DNA of 64,000 nucleotides from Corynebacterium hansenii (GCF_030408795.1 NZ_CP047211.1:2728001-2792000); one strand, 5' to 3'. Numbered from the stretch's first letter, positions 1 to 10,483 are shown. Notes: generated from the letters alone by a model not told the origin. Numbers and translations: made by a program.

Positions 1-868
1 CCTGATGGGCGCGGCGGCGGCGCTGCTGACGGGGTTCAGCGTCGGCGGCGGCGCGATCGTCGGGTCGGTGCTGGCGGCGGTGGTGCTGGCGCTGCTGGGC
101 ATGCGCGGCGGTCAGGACACGATCGTCGGCGTGGTGCTGAGCTTCGGCATGGGCCTGTCCGTGCTGTTCATCCACCTGTACCCCGGCCGGACGACGACGG
201 CGTTCGCCCTGCTGACCGGCCAGATCGTGGGATTGTCCAGCGCGTCGGTGTGGCTGCTGGCCGGCGTGGCGGCGCTGGTGATCGCCGTGGTGGCGGTGTT
301 CTGGCGGCCGCTGCTGTTCGCGTCGGCGGACCCGGTGCTGGCGGCGGCGTCGGGGATCAACGTCCGCGCGATGTCGGTGCTGTTCGCGGTGCTGATCGGC
401 CTCACCGCCGCCCAGGGCGTCCAGATCGTCGGGGCGCTGCTGATCATCTCTCTGGTGATCACCCCCGGCGCCTCCGCGGCGCACGTCACCGCGTCGCCGG
501 TGATGTCGGTGGTCCTGTCGGTGATCTTCGCCGAGGTCGCCGCGGTCGGCGGCGTCGTCCTGTCGCTGGCGCCGGGCGTGCCGGTGAGTGTTTTCGTCAC
601 CGCCATTTCCTTCGGCATCTACCTCGTCTGCCGTTTCATCGGCTGGTACCGGGGCCGCAACGCCACCCGCGATGACGTCTCCGCCGGCCGCTGGGCGACG
701 CCCCGCGAGGGCGTAATCCCAGCCGCCGCGGCGGCCGCTCTCGCGGGCGCTGGCTCGGCTTCGGGCACTGGCTCAGGCTCCGGCTCGGCGGCCGCCAGCC
801 CGTCCGGCCCCGGCGGCTATCCCCTCGACGACGCCTCCGACTGCACCGGCCGGCACCCTGCCCCCTAA
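1..868 (+). CDS. Metal ABC transporter permease (ABC-3 / ZnuB-MntB type), 5' end outside window
   Basis: Inner-membrane channel subunit of an ABC importer for a divalent metal (Zn, Mn or Fe; the sequence does not say which). The frame is open to the left edge, so the ATG at 5 is probably internal: family members usually have some 50 more residues with the first helices. About 215 visible residues form alternating hydrophobic segments, including the family-typical VQIVGALLIISLVITPG near residue 138. They are followed by a roughly 75-residue Gly/Ser/Ala/Pro-rich soluble tail that looks dispensable. The ATPase and binding-protein genes should lie to the left. The family call is firm; the substrate is unknown. 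Confidence 0.85.
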   Translation, partial: LMGAAAALLTGFSVGGGAIVGSVLAAVVLALLGMRGGQDTIVGVVLSFGMGLSVLFIHLYPGRTTTAFALLTGQIVGLSSASVWLLAGVAALVIAVVAVFWRPLLFASADPVLAAASGINVRAMSVLFAVLIGLTAAQGVQIVGALLIISLVITPGASAAHVTASPVMSVVLSVIFAEVAAVGGVVLSLAPGVPVSVFVTAISFGIYLVCRFIGWYRGRNATRDDVSAGRWATPREGVIPAAAAAALAGAGSASGTGSGSGSAAASPSGPGGYPLDDASDCTGRHPAP

Positions 869-898
869 CCGGCGCGCGGGCCCCTCCCTGCCGAGGTG

Positions 899-936
899 CC
901 CCTGCTTCGCTGCGCCACCCCTGCTACGCTGCGCCG
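899..936. repeat. Imperfect 19-bp tandem repeat between convergent genes
   Basis: Two adjacent 19-bp copies (CCCCTGCTTCGCTGCGCCA and CCCCTGCTACGCTGCGCCG) differ at two positions. They fill most of the gap between the permease stop and the convergent rlmB stop. No clear stem-loop terminator is visible. Confidence 0.6.
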
Positions 937-939
937 CCC

Positions 940-1884
940 CTATTTGGACGCGGCGCGGCGCTGGCGGGCGAACTCGCTCAGGGTCACGCCCGCCGCGACC
1001 GAGGCATTGAGGGACTCCACCCATCCCGCCATCGGGATCGACATGATCGAGTCGCAGGTTTCCCGGACCAGACGCGACAGCCCCTTGCCCTCGGATCCGA
1101 CGACGACCACCGTGGGCGTCGTGCCGTCGTACGTGTCCAGGGTGTGCTCGCCGCCCGCATCGAGCCCGACGACCTGGTAGCCGGCCTTCTGGAACTGCTT
1201 CAGCGACCTCACCATGTTCGTCGCCCGCGCCACCGGCAGACGCGCGGCGGTGCCGGCCGAGGTGCGCCACGTGACGCCCGTGACCGCCGCCGAACGCCGC
1301 TCCGGGATGACCACGCCGTGCCCGCCGAACGCGGCCGTCGAGCGGATCACCGCACCCAGGTTCCGGGGGTCGGTGATGTTGTCCAGGCACACGATCAACC
1401 CGGGCTCGCCGGAGTCCACGACCTTCTCCATCAGGTCTTCCACCGCCGCGTACTTGTACGGCGGGATCTGCAGTCCGATGCCCTGGTGCAGCGAATTGCC
1501 CGTCATCCGGTCGAGCTCATGGCGGGGCACCTCGCGGATCGGGATGGCGCGATCGTTGGAGATGCGCACGGCCTCCTGCAGCCGATCGTCATTGTCCGTG
1601 CCCAACGCCACGAACAGCGCGCTGCCCGGCACCTTGGCGTGCAGGCACTCCACGACCGGGTTGCGGCCGACAACGAGCTCCGTTCCGTCGGACGCCTTTT
1701 CATGCCGGCCTTGGTCCCGGCGCCGCTTCTGCTGCGCCTGCTTGTGGGCCTTGTGATACACCCGGTCCTCGGCCTTGGGGGTCGGCCCCTTGCCGCGCAG
1801 CCCCCTCTTCTGGCCACCGGATCCGGCCGTTTCCTTCTTGTTGGTCTTGCGCACCGCGCCCCGTCGCTGGGAATTGCCCGCCAT
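940..1884 (-). CDS. rlmB: 23S rRNA (guanosine-2'-O)-methyltransferase, TrmH/SpoU family (RlmB-like)
   Basis: Cytoplasmic SPOUT-fold methyltransferase, 314 residues. A lysine/arginine-rich N-terminal extension (about 1-65) precedes a substrate-binding domain starting at [11 protein letters not shown]. The C-terminal catalytic knot has all three family motifs: [30 protein letters not shown] and [18 protein letters not shown]. It lies downstream of cysS on the same strand, as in mycobacteria (cysS1-spoU). The basic N-terminal extension is common in actinobacterial members. The exact nucleotide modified (G2251 in E. coli) is inferred from the family. Confidence 0.9.
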   Translation of the reverse strand: MAGNSQRRGAVRKTNKKETAGSGGQKRGLRGKGPTPKAEDRVYHKAHKQAQQKRRRDQGRHEKASDGTELVVGRNPVVECLHAKVPGSALFVALGTDNDDRLQEAVRISNDRAIPIREVPRHELDRMTGNSLHQGIGLQIPPYKYAAVEDLMEKVVDSGEPGLIVCLDNITDPRNLGAVIRSTAAFGGHGVVIPERRSAAVTGVTWRTSAGTAARLPVARATNMVRSLKQFQKAGYQVVGLDAGGEHTLDTYDGTTPTVVVVGSEGKGLSRLVRETCDSIMSIPMAGWVESLNASVAAGVTLSEFARQRRAASK

Positions 1885-2021
1885 CTTCTCGTCTCTCGCC
1901 TTCGTCGCGTTCGTCGCCGCGCGGTCCCGCGGACCACTCGGCTCTCTTTCCGGTTGTTCTCGTTGTGCCTGCGACGTTCGCGTCGCCGGCCGTCATTCCA
2001 CCGGGGATTCCACCGTTGCCG

Positions 2022-3425
<1,404 letters not shown>

Positions 3426-3432
3426 GCCCCCG

Positions 3433-3438
3433 AGTGTA
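3433..3438 (-). promoter_or_regulatory. -10 box of cysS, probably leaderless
   Basis: TACACT on the minus strand, separated by 7 nt (CGGGGGC) from the GTG start codon. Transcription would begin at or next to the start codon. No convincing -35 is visible. Confidence 0.5.
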
Positions 3439-3510
3439 GCGGTCGCGTCCGTGCCTCCCGAACGCTTGCGCGGCACATGACCTGGGCCCTCCCCGCCGGA
3501 CACACCGTTT

Positions 3511-3554
3511 GTTCACCGGCGGTTCACGGGGCGTTCGATGAGGGTCGTTCACTT
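3511..3554 (+). promoter_or_regulatory. PHO-box-like array of 11-bp direct repeats
   Basis: Three units with exact 11-bp period: GTTCACCGGCG, GTTCACGGGGC and GTTCGATGAGG. A further GTTCACT follows at 3547, three bases out of phase. GTTCACC repeated every 11 bp is the actinobacterial PHO box known from Streptomyces PhoP. The same pattern occurs upstream of phoX in this window. The orientation suggests rightward transcription, but no well-placed -10 follows (CATGAT at 3557 is the best candidate), so the target is uncertain. Confidence 0.45.
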
Positions 3555-3654
3555 CGCATGATTCAGCTATCGGCGCGGGGCAAATGATTCGCTTTACGAC
3601 GAACATCCGCCCCACTTGCCTCAGGAGCCGCGCCAACAACACGCGATTCGACCA

Positions 3655-3668
3655 CGAATGAACGTTCG
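3655..3668 (+). promoter_or_regulatory. LexA/SOS-box-like palindrome upstream of the HNH gene
   Basis: CGAATGAACGTTCG differs by one base from the Gram-positive/mycobacterial SOS box CGAAC-N4-GTTCG. It sits exactly in the 17-bp spacer of a weaker TTCGAC/TTAACT promoter (3647-3675) and about 20 bp upstream of the stronger promoter. Mycobacterial 13E12-repeat genes are known members of the LexA regulon, which supports the reading. Confidence 0.5.
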
Positions 3669-3687
3669 ATTAACTTTCGGTTCGCTC

Positions 3688-3716
3688 TTGTTTTCGACTC
3701 GCATGGACCCTATGAT
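3688..3716 (+). promoter_or_regulatory. Near-consensus sigma-A promoter of the HNH gene
   Basis: TTGTTT (-35), a spacer of exactly 17 bp, and TATGAT (-10). Transcription would start near 3723. An AGGGGGAA ribosome binding site follows at 3751, about 10 nt before the ATG at 3768. Confidence 0.7.
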
Positions 3717-3767
3717 CGAAGCCGGAGATTCCGGCACGCGCCATGACATGAGGGGGAACGGGCGGCC

Positions 3768-5183
3768 ATGAATGAACGCTTCAGTGCAGTACAGAGGAAC
3801 AGGACCGGGCTGGCCGCCAGGCCAACCACGAGCATCGGGGAGCTCATCGCATTGACGCGCGCCGTGACGGATGCACTGGTCAAGATCGCCCGCACATGCG
3901 AATACCGCTCCCTGTCGGCGGCGGAGCTGATGCAGCTGATGCCGGCACTCAAACGGCTGAAAACCGCGCGCAGGGGGCTCGCCGTCGTGGACGCGCAGGT
4001 CACCGCGACCGTGGCGGCGGAGCAGTTGTCCCGGATGACGGGGACCACGCATCCCGATGACTATCTGGTGGAAGAACTGCAGTTGCCGCGCCGCGAGGCG
4101 ATGTCGCGGGTCCGGGCTTGCGCGTTCATGAGCGGCCATCCCGAACTGAAGGGCCCCGCCCACGCCGCGCTGCGCGCCGGCGACGTGACTTTGCGGGGAA
4201 TCGCCGATGTGGCGAAGGAGCTGGAATCGCTCGACGAGCGGGCGGAGCGTTCCGCGTCGGATCTGGCGGATGAAGTGATCGCCCGCTCCCCCGCCCACGG
4301 ACCACACGGTGCCGGCGCATTGTGCAGGCAGCTCGTCAAGGAGCAGAACAGACGATTCCCGCGGGACCCGAATGCGGCGCACGGCAAGAGGAGGCTGACC
4401 GTCGGCAAGCAGGACGACGACGGCGGCGCGAAGGTCAGCGGATACCTGGATGCGGCGACGGTGGCACTGCTCGAGGCGTGGCTGCTCGCGCACGGGATCA
4501 AGAAGGGCAGCCACGAGGACGGTCGAACCCCGATGCAGCGCAACGCGGATGCGCTGGACCTCGCGTTGCGGACGGCGCATGAGGCGCACCCGAGGGTGAA
4601 GGGGAAACCGATGTGCACGGTCGTCGCGGCGTTGAACCTCAAGGATCTCGCGGCGGCGACCGGCGTCGATCCCGCCGCCGGGCGCTCACCGAATGTACGC
4701 CCCATTGATCCCACGCGGACGACGGTCAAGGCCGGTTCCGGCGTCGAGCTCGGTTTGATCGACTTGCTCCGGCTCGGGCTTTCCGACTTCATGTACGCCG
4801 CCATCATCGACCCGGATGCCCCGGTCGTGGAATCGCAGCTGAAGCTCGGGCGAACCCGGCGGTCGGCGAGTCTCGACCAGCGGATAGCACTTCAGCTTCT
4901 CGACGGGACGTGCAGGCACCCGGGATGCAATCGACCGCCGGACGCATGCGACGCGCACCATCTCGTCGCATGGGCCCTGGGCGGGAACACGGACCTGGAA
5001 AACCTGACGCTGCTGTGCCGGCGGCACCACTCCGACAACGACGACACCCGCGCCGATCCACGGCGCGGTCACATGACCCCGAGAACCAATCATCCGCGGG
5101 GCCTCACGGGATGGGCCCAACCGGTCGCGTCAGACGGGAAGCGGCGGGTGCGTTTCAACGCCGAGCGCGGGGCGGCGGCGTGA
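3768..5183 (+). CDS. DUF222 / 13E12-repeat family HNH endonuclease-like protein
   Basis: 471 residues. The N-terminal two thirds is the all-helical DUF222 domain typical of the mycobacterial 13E12 REP family. The C-terminus carries an HNH nuclease module: CRHPGCNRPP, then DACDAHHLVAWALGG, then NLTLLCRRHHSDND. All metal and catalytic positions expected of the family are present, so it looks intact. The family is multicopy in mycolata and often strain-variable; its biological role is unknown. It interrupts the ispF-cysS neighbourhood on the opposite strand, and its codons are less G/C-saturated than its neighbours', consistent with insertion. SOS control is suggested by the palindrome at 3655. 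Confidence 0.85.
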   Translation: MNERFSAVQRNRTGLAARPTTSIGELIALTRAVTDALVKIARTCEYRSLSAAELMQLMPALKRLKTARRGLAVVDAQVTATVAAEQLSRMTGTTHPDDYLVEELQLPRREAMSRVRACAFMSGHPELKGPAHAALRAGDVTLRGIADVAKELESLDERAERSASDLADEVIARSPAHGPHGAGALCRQLVKEQNRRFPRDPNAAHGKRRLTVGKQDDDGGAKVSGYLDAATVALLEAWLLAHGIKKGSHEDGRTPMQRNADALDLALRTAHEAHPRVKGKPMCTVVAALNLKDLAAATGVDPAAGRSPNVRPIDPTRTTVKAGSGVELGLIDLLRLGLSDFMYAAIIDPDAPVVESQLKLGRTRRSASLDQRIALQLLDGTCRHPGCNRPPDACDAHHLVAWALGGNTDLENLTLLCRRHHSDNDDTRADPRRGHMTPRTNHPRGLTGWAQPVASDGKRRVRFNAERGAAA

Positions 5184-5233
5184 GGCCCCGCCATGCGCCG
5201 GCGAAACACCCTCGGCGGCGGGGTGCGGCGAAA

Positions 5234-5734
5234 CTACTGCGAGTCGGGCTTCTTCCACACCACGGCGGTGCCGACCGCCGCGACACCTTCGCCGCGACCG
5301 GTGAACCCCATGTGGTCCGTCGTCGTCGCGGAGACGCTGACGGGGGCTCCGATGTAACCGGACAGGACCCGCTCGGCCTCTTCGCGGCGCGGCCCCATCT
5401 TGGGCCGGTTGCCGATCATCTGGGCCGCGGCATTGCCGATGACGAACCCGTTGTCCTCGAGCAGCTGCCGGCATTCCCGAAGCAGGCGCTCACCGGAGAC
5501 GTCGTCGTATTCCGGGCGCCCCACCCCGACGAAGCTGCCGAGGTCGCCGAGGCCCGACGCGGACAGCAGCGCATCGACGATCACGTGGGCGACGACGTCG
5601 CCGTCGGAGTGCCCCTCGCACCCGTCCTCGCCTTCGAAGAGGAGCCCCGCCATCCAGCAGGGCTTGCCCTCCTGGACCTGGTGGGCGTCGGTGGCGATGC
5701 CCACGCGCGGGATGAGGATGGGTGCGTCGGTCAT
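5234..5734 (-). CDS. ispF: 2-C-methyl-D-erythritol 2,4-cyclodiphosphate synthase
   Basis: Fifth step of the MEP isoprenoid pathway: cyclisation of CDP-ME 2-phosphate with release of CMP. 166 residues, a normal length for the homotrimeric enzyme. Motifs: metal-binding DAH in [11 protein letters not shown], the [19 protein letters not shown] stretch, and the C-terminal [15 protein letters not shown]. The start lies one nucleotide after the ispD stop, so the two are translationally coupled in a carD-ispD-ispF run. Confidence 0.95.
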   Translation of the reverse strand: MTDAPILIPRVGIATDAHQVQEGKPCWMAGLLFEGEDGCEGHSDGDVVAHVIVDALLSASGLGDLGSFVGVGRPEYDDVSGERLLRECRQLLEDNGFVIGNAAAQMIGNRPKMGPRREEAERVLSGYIGAPVSVSATTTDHMGFTGRGEGVAAVGTAVVWKKPDSQ

Positions 5735-5735
5735 G

Positions 5736-6476
5736 TCATTCTCCGGAAATCTCGAACTCGGTCGACTCGGCCTCGCCGGCGATCTGCGTCGCCAGGGCCA
5801 AGTCGAGGGGGGTGGTCACCTTGAAGGCCATCGGATCGCCCTGGACCACGTGGACGGGGACGCCGAGGCGCTCCACGAGGGAGGCGTCGTCGGTGGCGTG
5901 CACGGCCTCGCCGGCGGGACGGCCGAAATGCTCTTCGTACGCGCGGCGCAGCAGAGGCAGCCGGAAACCCTGCGGCGTTTGGACGGCGCGCAGGGTCGAA
6001 CGATCGGGGGTGCCGACGACCACGTCGCCGGCCACCTCCTTGATGGTGTCCGCGACGGGCAACACGGGAATGACCGCATCGTTGCCGCGGATGACGGACC
6101 GCACGACGCGGGCGATCATGCCGGGCGGGGTCAGCGCGCGGGCCGCATCATGGACCAGCACGACGCCGTCTTCGGGCATGGCGCGCATGCCTTCCCAGAC
6201 GGAGTCGATGCGTTCGCCGCCGCCGACGATGAAGTCGACGTCGGAGCGGATGCGGCCGGCGGCCCTGGCACGGCGGAACAGTTCGCGGGCGTACTCCATC
6301 ATGTCGCCGGAGACGATGACGGCGATGTCGTCGACGGCCTCCGATCGTTCGATGGCCGCGACGGAGCGTTCCACCAGGGAACGGCCGCGCAGCTGGACGT
6401 ACGCCTTGGGGATGGGTTCGCCGAGCCTCGTGCCGCGGCCCGCGGCCGCGACGAGCGCGGTGACCCGCATTCCCAC
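5736..6476 (-). CDS. ispD: 2-C-methyl-D-erythritol 4-phosphate cytidylyltransferase
   Basis: Third step of the MEP pathway: transfer of CMP from CTP to MEP. The nucleotide-binding signature [20 protein letters not shown] is at the N-terminus. [16 protein letters not shown] and [15 protein letters not shown] follow in family order. The GTG at 6476 has an AGG about 6 nt upstream; an ATG two codons inside (6470) is an alternative start. The gene is 7 nt downstream of carD and directly precedes ispF. Confidence 0.95.
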   Translation of the reverse strand: MGMRVTALVAAAGRGTRLGEPIPKAYVQLRGRSLVERSVAAIERSEAVDDIAVIVSGDMMEYARELFRRARAAGRIRSDVDFIVGGGERIDSVWEGMRAMPEDGVVLVHDAARALTPPGMIARVVRSVIRGNDAVIPVLPVADTIKEVAGDVVVGTPDRSTLRAVQTPQGFRLPLLRRAYEEHFGRPAGEAVHATDDASLVERLGVPVHVVQGDPMAFKVTTPLDLALATQIAGEAESTEFEISGE

Positions 6477-6483
6477 TGCGGGC

Positions 6484-7071
6484 CTAGTCCTCGGCGTCGA
6501 GGTCGACGGCGTCCGCGTCGGAATCGCCGTTGGCGGACTTCGGTTCCGCGGAGTTCGCGGCCTCGTCGGCGAGCGCCTTGTGGCGCTCGATGGTGGCCTC
6601 GATGCGGGAGAAAAGCTCGGTGGTCTTCTCGTCGTCGACGCCCTCGGCCAGCGACAGCTCGCCGACCAGCACCTGGCGGGCCTTGCTGAGCATGCGCTTC
6701 TCGCCGGCGGACAGGCCGCGGTCCTGGTCGCGGCGCCACAGGTCGCGGACGACCTCGGCGACCTTGTTGATGTCGCCCGAGCCGAGGCGCTCCTGGTTGG
6801 CCTTGTAGCGGCGGGACCAGTTGCCGGCTTCCTCGACGTCGGTTTCGCGGAGGACGGAGAAGACCTTGCGCAGGCCCTCTTCGCCGACGACGTCGCGCAC
6901 TCCGACCAGTTCGGCGTTCTTCGCCGGAACCTGAATGTTCAGGTCACTCTGCAGAATCTGGAGGACCAGGTACTGAACGGTCTCGCCGTTCAGCTCGCGC
7001 TCGATGATCTGCTCGATCTTCGCGGCCCCGTGATGCGGGTAGACGACGGTATCGCCGACGCTGAATTCCAT
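6484..7071 (-). CDS. carD: CarD-family RNA polymerase-binding transcription regulator
   Basis: 195 residues. The N-terminal RNA-polymerase-interaction domain begins [19 protein letters not shown]; a helical DNA-binding domain follows. The acidic tail ([17 protein letters not shown]) is longer than in M. tuberculosis CarD (162 residues). CarD stabilises open complexes at rRNA and other sigma-A promoters and is essential in mycobacteria. The neighbourhood (divergent from lpqE-radA-disA, upstream of ispD-ispF) is that of mycobacteria. A GAAAGGGG ribosome binding site lies 12-19 nt before the ATG. Confidence 0.95.
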   Translation of the reverse strand: MEFSVGDTVVYPHHGAAKIEQIIERELNGETVQYLVLQILQSDLNIQVPAKNAELVGVRDVVGEEGLRKVFSVLRETDVEEAGNWSRRYKANQERLGSGDINKVAEVVRDLWRRDQDRGLSAGEKRMLSKARQVLVGELSLAEGVDDEKTTELFSRIEATIERHKALADEAANSAEPKSANGDSDADAVDLDAED

Positions 7072-7235
7072 GTGGTGTCCACGCCCCTTTCAACGGCCCT
7101 CCACCCTATCATGACCCCCCTGAAAATTACCGCTAGTATGAGAAGAGCCTTTGAGGACACTAAGGTGGGTTCTCAACTGCAGAACCGTTTTACCCCAATC
7201 CTCAACTTGCCCTAGATGATGGAGGACACGAACCC
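7072..7235. promoter_or_regulatory. Divergent promoter region carD / lpqE
   Basis: Minus strand: TAGGGT (plus 7108-7113 region) preceded by TTTTCA at about -35 would drive carD with a leader of roughly 35 nt. Plus strand: TAGTAT near 7134 could drive the lipoprotein gene with a leader of about 90 nt that ends in a GGAGG ribosome binding site. No riboswitch-like structure was recognised. Confidence 0.4.
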
Positions 7236-7982
7236 ATGACCCTCAAGTCGGTTGTCCGCCGCGGTGCCCTCGCCACCGTCGCCGCCGCTTCCGCCGTCGC
7301 GCTCGCCGCCTGCGGCGCCGGCCAGGTTTCCCAGACCGCCAACCAGGTCGCCGCCGTCGACGGCGCGCAGAACGAGCAGGACGCGATCCCGGGTGGCGTC
7401 GCCATCCGCGACGCCCACATCGTCGTCGATCCGGAGTCGGGCGACGCGGCGCTGAAGTTCTCCGTCACCAACCAGGAGCGCGCCAACGACGTCGTTTACA
7501 CCCTCAAGTCCATCGACGTCGAGGGCGTCGGCGACGTGAAGCTGACCCCGGTCGCTTCCACGAAGTCCTACGAGGCCGCCAAGAAGGGCGACCGCTCCAT
7601 CCCGCGCGACTGCCAGCTGGTGGCCGACTACGCGGGCGCCGTGGAGAAGTACTCGAAGGCCGCGGCCGCGAATCAGGCCTGCATCACCTACATGTCGACG
7701 TCCCTCGACTCGAAGACCCTGACCGGCGAGAAGACCTCCGCCGCCGGCGAGAACCGCAACGTGACCTTCACGTTCGAGGGCCCGAAGGGCACCGAGAAGA
7801 TCGAGATGTTCGTGACCATCTCGCCGTACGTCCCGGAGGCCGGCGCGGTCAACCGCGGCAAGGACGGCATGGCCGAGGGCGCCAAGGCGGCCGAGTCGAC
7901 CGCCGGCAAGACCGCGGACGGCAACGGCGACGCTGAGACCTCCTCGGCGACGGATCCGTACACCGGCCAGATCTACCAGTAG
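7236..7982 (+). CDS. LpqE-like secreted lipoprotein
   Basis: 248 residues with an N-terminal lipoprotein signal peptide and a lipobox cysteine at residue 26 (VALAAC), so it should be anchored to the outer face of the membrane. The mature part has one globular domain with DAHIVVDPESGDAALKF early, two cysteines (CQLVADYAG, QACITYMS) that could pair, and an Ala/Thr/Ser/Asp-rich tail after about residue 205. The position between carD and radA is that of Rv3584 (lpqE) in M. tuberculosis; the name is given on synteny plus lipoprotein character. The function is unknown in the whole family. Confidence 0.8.
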   Translation: MTLKSVVRRGALATVAAASAVALAACGAGQVSQTANQVAAVDGAQNEQDAIPGGVAIRDAHIVVDPESGDAALKFSVTNQERANDVVYTLKSIDVEGVGDVKLTPVASTKSYEAAKKGDRSIPRDCQLVADYAGAVEKYSKAAAANQACITYMSTSLDSKTLTGEKTSAAGENRNVTFTFEGPKGTEKIEMFVTISPYVPEAGAVNRGKDGMAEGAKAAESTAGKTADGNGDAETSSATDPYTGQIYQ

Positions 7983-7990
7983 CAGGCTCC

Positions 7991-9379
7991 GTGGCGAAGG
8001 GCCGCCCGTCCTACCGTTGCTCCGCCTGTGGTTGGCGGGCATCCAAATGGGTGGGCCAGTGCCCTTCGTGCGGGGAATGGGGTTCTTTGGTCGAGACCGC
8101 GGAACCGGTCGGACGTGCGCGTTCGGCCGGGTCCGCGGTCTCGTCTGCGTCGGGGCTGCCGGCGGTCGCGGCGACGCCCATCACGGGGGTCGACCCGGGG
8201 CTGGCGAAGGCGGTGCCGACGGGCATCGGGGAGCTCGACCGGGTGCTGGGCCGCGGCGTGGTGCCGGGGTCGGTGGTGTTGTTGGCGGGCGAGCCGGGGG
8301 TGGGCAAGTCGACGCTGCTGTTGGAGGTCGCGTTCCGCTGTGCGTCGGGTGAGCTCGGCCCGGCCCTGTACGTGACGGGCGAGGAGTCGGTGGGGCAGGT
8401 CCGGCTCCGGGCGGAGCGGACGGGGGCGCTTCACGACGAGCTGTATCTCGCGGCGGAGTCGGACGTGGGGGAAGTGATCGAGCAGTCGTTGGCTGTGAAG
8501 CCGGGGCTGTTGGTGGTCGATTCGGTGCAGACGATGCAGGCCGCCGGGGTGGAGGGCACCCGGGGCGGGGTGGCGCAGGCGAGGGCGGTGACGGCGGCGC
8601 TGACGGCGCTGGCGAAGGAGTCCGGCACGGCAATTCTGCTGGTCGGCCACGTGACCAAGGACGGCACGGTCGCCGGCCCGCGGACGATGGAGCACCTGGT
8701 GGACGTGGTGCTGAATTTCGAGGGCGACCGCCACTCGGGGCTGCGGTTCCTGCGCGGCCTGAAGAACCGGTTCGGTGCCACCGACGAGGTGGGGTGCTTC
8801 GAGCAGACGGCGGACGGCATCCGCGAGGTCGAGGATCCGTCGGGGCTGTTCCTGCATCACCGCTCCCCCACGCCCGGCACGGCCGTCACTGTGGCGATGG
8901 AGGGGCGCCGCCCGATGTTGGCGGAGGTGCAGGGGCTGGTCGTCGACATGCAGGACGCGAAGGGCAACCGCCGCAACGTGTCCGGCCTGGATCAGCGGCG
9001 CGTGCCCATGGTCGCGGCGATCGTGGCGCAGCATGGCCCGGACGAGATGCGGGGTCTGGCGTCGCGCGAGTTGTACGTGGCCACGGTGGGCGGGATGACG
9101 CTGCTGGAGCCGTCGTCGGATCTGGCGGTGGGCATCGCGTTGGCGTCGGCGGCGAGGCAGCGGCCGGTGCGGGAAAACATGGTGGTCATCGGCGAGCTGG
9201 GGCTGGCGGGCGAGGTCCGCCGCGTCCCGGACGTCGGGCGGCGTCTGAAGGAGGCCGCCCGGATGGGGTTCACGCACGCCGCGGTACCGCGGGAGACCGA
9301 TCCCGGGCAGGCGCCGAAGGGGCTGCGGCTCGTGCGGGTGGGCACGATCGCGGAGGCGATTGACGCCGCGCTGGATTAG
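7991..9379 (+). CDS. radA: DNA repair protein RadA (Sms)
   Basis: 462 residues, hexameric RecA-like helicase that extends D-loops in recombination. The four-cysteine zinc finger (C10, C13, C24, C27) is followed by a Walker A GEPGVGKS at 100-107. The RadA-specific KNRFGATDEVG motif and a C-terminal Lon-protease-like domain complete the family layout. The GTG start lies 8 nt after the lpqE stop with AGCAGG upstream. Partner disA follows, as in mycobacteria, where RadA restrains DisA. Confidence 0.97.
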   Translation: MAKGRPSYRCSACGWRASKWVGQCPSCGEWGSLVETAEPVGRARSAGSAVSSASGLPAVAATPITGVDPGLAKAVPTGIGELDRVLGRGVVPGSVVLLAGEPGVGKSTLLLEVAFRCASGELGPALYVTGEESVGQVRLRAERTGALHDELYLAAESDVGEVIEQSLAVKPGLLVVDSVQTMQAAGVEGTRGGVAQARAVTAALTALAKESGTAILLVGHVTKDGTVAGPRTMEHLVDVVLNFEGDRHSGLRFLRGLKNRFGATDEVGCFEQTADGIREVEDPSGLFLHHRSPTPGTAVTVAMEGRRPMLAEVQGLVVDMQDAKGNRRNVSGLDQRRVPMVAAIVAQHGPDEMRGLASRELYVATVGGMTLLEPSSDLAVGIALASAARQRPVRENMVVIGELGLAGEVRRVPDVGRRLKEAARMGFTHAAVPRETDPGQAPKGLRLVRVGTIAEAIDAALD

Positions 9380-9414
9380 CCTGCGGCGATGCATATTCGA
9401 GTATTCGGCGGCGC

Positions 9415-9420
9415 TAAAAT
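9415..9420 (+). promoter_or_regulatory. -10 box of disA, probably leaderless
   Basis: TAAAAT, then 6 nt (GGGCGC), then the GTG start codon. Transcription start and start codon should coincide. This gives disA its own promoter besides read-through from radA. Confidence 0.55.
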
Positions 9421-9426
9421 GGGCGC

Positions 9427-10473
9427 GTGTCGGAACCGAGCCATGAACTGCTGAAATCCCTCGCCCCGGGGACGGGCATCCGCGACGGGCTGGAGAGGAT
9501 CCGCCGCGGCCGCACGGGGGCGCTGATCGTCCTGGGCTTCGACGACGAGATCGAGGGCCTGTGCGACGGGGGGTTCGAGATCGACGTCGCCTTCGCGCCG
9601 ACGCGCCTGCGGGAGCTGTGCAAGATGGACGGGGCGGTGGTGCTGTCGACGGATGGCACGCGCATCCGGCGGGCGAACGTGCAGCTGGTGCCGGATCCGT
9701 CGCTGCCGACGGATGAGTCGGGCACGCGGCACCGGTCGGCGGAGCGGACGGCGCTGCAGACGGGGGTGCCGGTGATCGCGGTGTCGCAGTCGATGGACAT
9801 CATCACGGTGTACGCGGATGGGGCGCGGCACGTGCTGAAGGATTCGGCGGAGATCCTGTCGCGCGCGAATCAGGCGCTGGGGACCATCGAGCGGTACCGG
9901 TCGCGGCTCGACGCGGAGTCGGAGGCGCTGTTCACGGCGGAGATCGCGGGGTACGCGTCGGCGTCGGAGGTCGTGGGCGTGCTGCGGTTGTCGGAGCTGC
10001 TGCGGCGGGCGGCGCAGTCGGTGTCGCTGGATGTGGTGGCGCTGGGGTCGGATGGGCACCAGCTGGACGTGCAGCTGCGCGAGCTGATCGCGGACACCGA
10101 GCCGAACGCGCGGCTGTTGCTGCACGATTACCTGGTCACGGCATCGGGGCTTCCCGACGAGGCCGACGTGGATGCCGCGTTGGCCGGTCTGGCGGAGTTG
10201 CCGGACCCGGATCTGCTGGGTCCGCGGGCGGTGGCGCAGGTGCTGGGGTATCCGACGGACGCGGAGGCGCTGGGCGAGCGGGTGGATCCCCGCGGTTACC
10301 GGGCGTTGGCGCGGGTGCCCAGGATGCAGTATTCGCTGATGGACAAGCTGGTGGCCCGGTTCGTGACGCTGCCGTCGCTGCTGAGGGCGAAGACGGAGGA
10401 CCTCGCCGCGCTGGAGGGCGTCGGCCCGTTGTGGGCGCGCCACGTGCGACAGGGGCTTGACCGGTTGCAGTAA
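9427..10473 (+). CDS. disA: DNA integrity-scanning diadenylate cyclase
   Basis: Makes cyclic di-AMP from two ATP and scans DNA for branched lesions. 348 residues. The N-terminal DAC domain carries the catalytic DGA (68-70) and RHR (101-103) motifs; a helical spine and a C-terminal helix-hairpin-helix DNA-binding domain (LEGVGPLWARHVRQGL at the end) follow. Length and layout match the octameric family. The GTG start is supported by the leaderless promoter spacing. Confidence 0.97.
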   Translation: MSEPSHELLKSLAPGTGIRDGLERIRRGRTGALIVLGFDDEIEGLCDGGFEIDVAFAPTRLRELCKMDGAVVLSTDGTRIRRANVQLVPDPSLPTDESGTRHRSAERTALQTGVPVIAVSQSMDIITVYADGARHVLKDSAEILSRANQALGTIERYRSRLDAESEALFTAEIAGYASASEVVGVLRLSELLRRAAQSVSLDVVALGSDGHQLDVQLRELIADTEPNARLLLHDYLVTASGLPDEADVDAALAGLAELPDPDLLGPRAVAQVLGYPTDAEALGERVDPRGYRALARVPRMQYSLMDKLVARFVTLPSLLRAKTEDLAALEGVGPLWARHVRQGLDRLQ

Positions 10474-10483
10474 ACCTGGGGGG

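Larger units (their letters stand above)
3439..3767. other. Regulatory intergenic region between cysS and the HNH gene
   Basis: More than 300 bases without a convincing gene. It contains, left to right, an 11-bp-period GTTCACC array (3511-3543), an SOS-box-like palindrome (3655-3668) and a near-consensus promoter (3688-3716). A 25-codon open frame starts at ATG 3583-3585 but has no other support. The A+T content is clearly higher than in the flanking genes. Confidence 0.6.
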
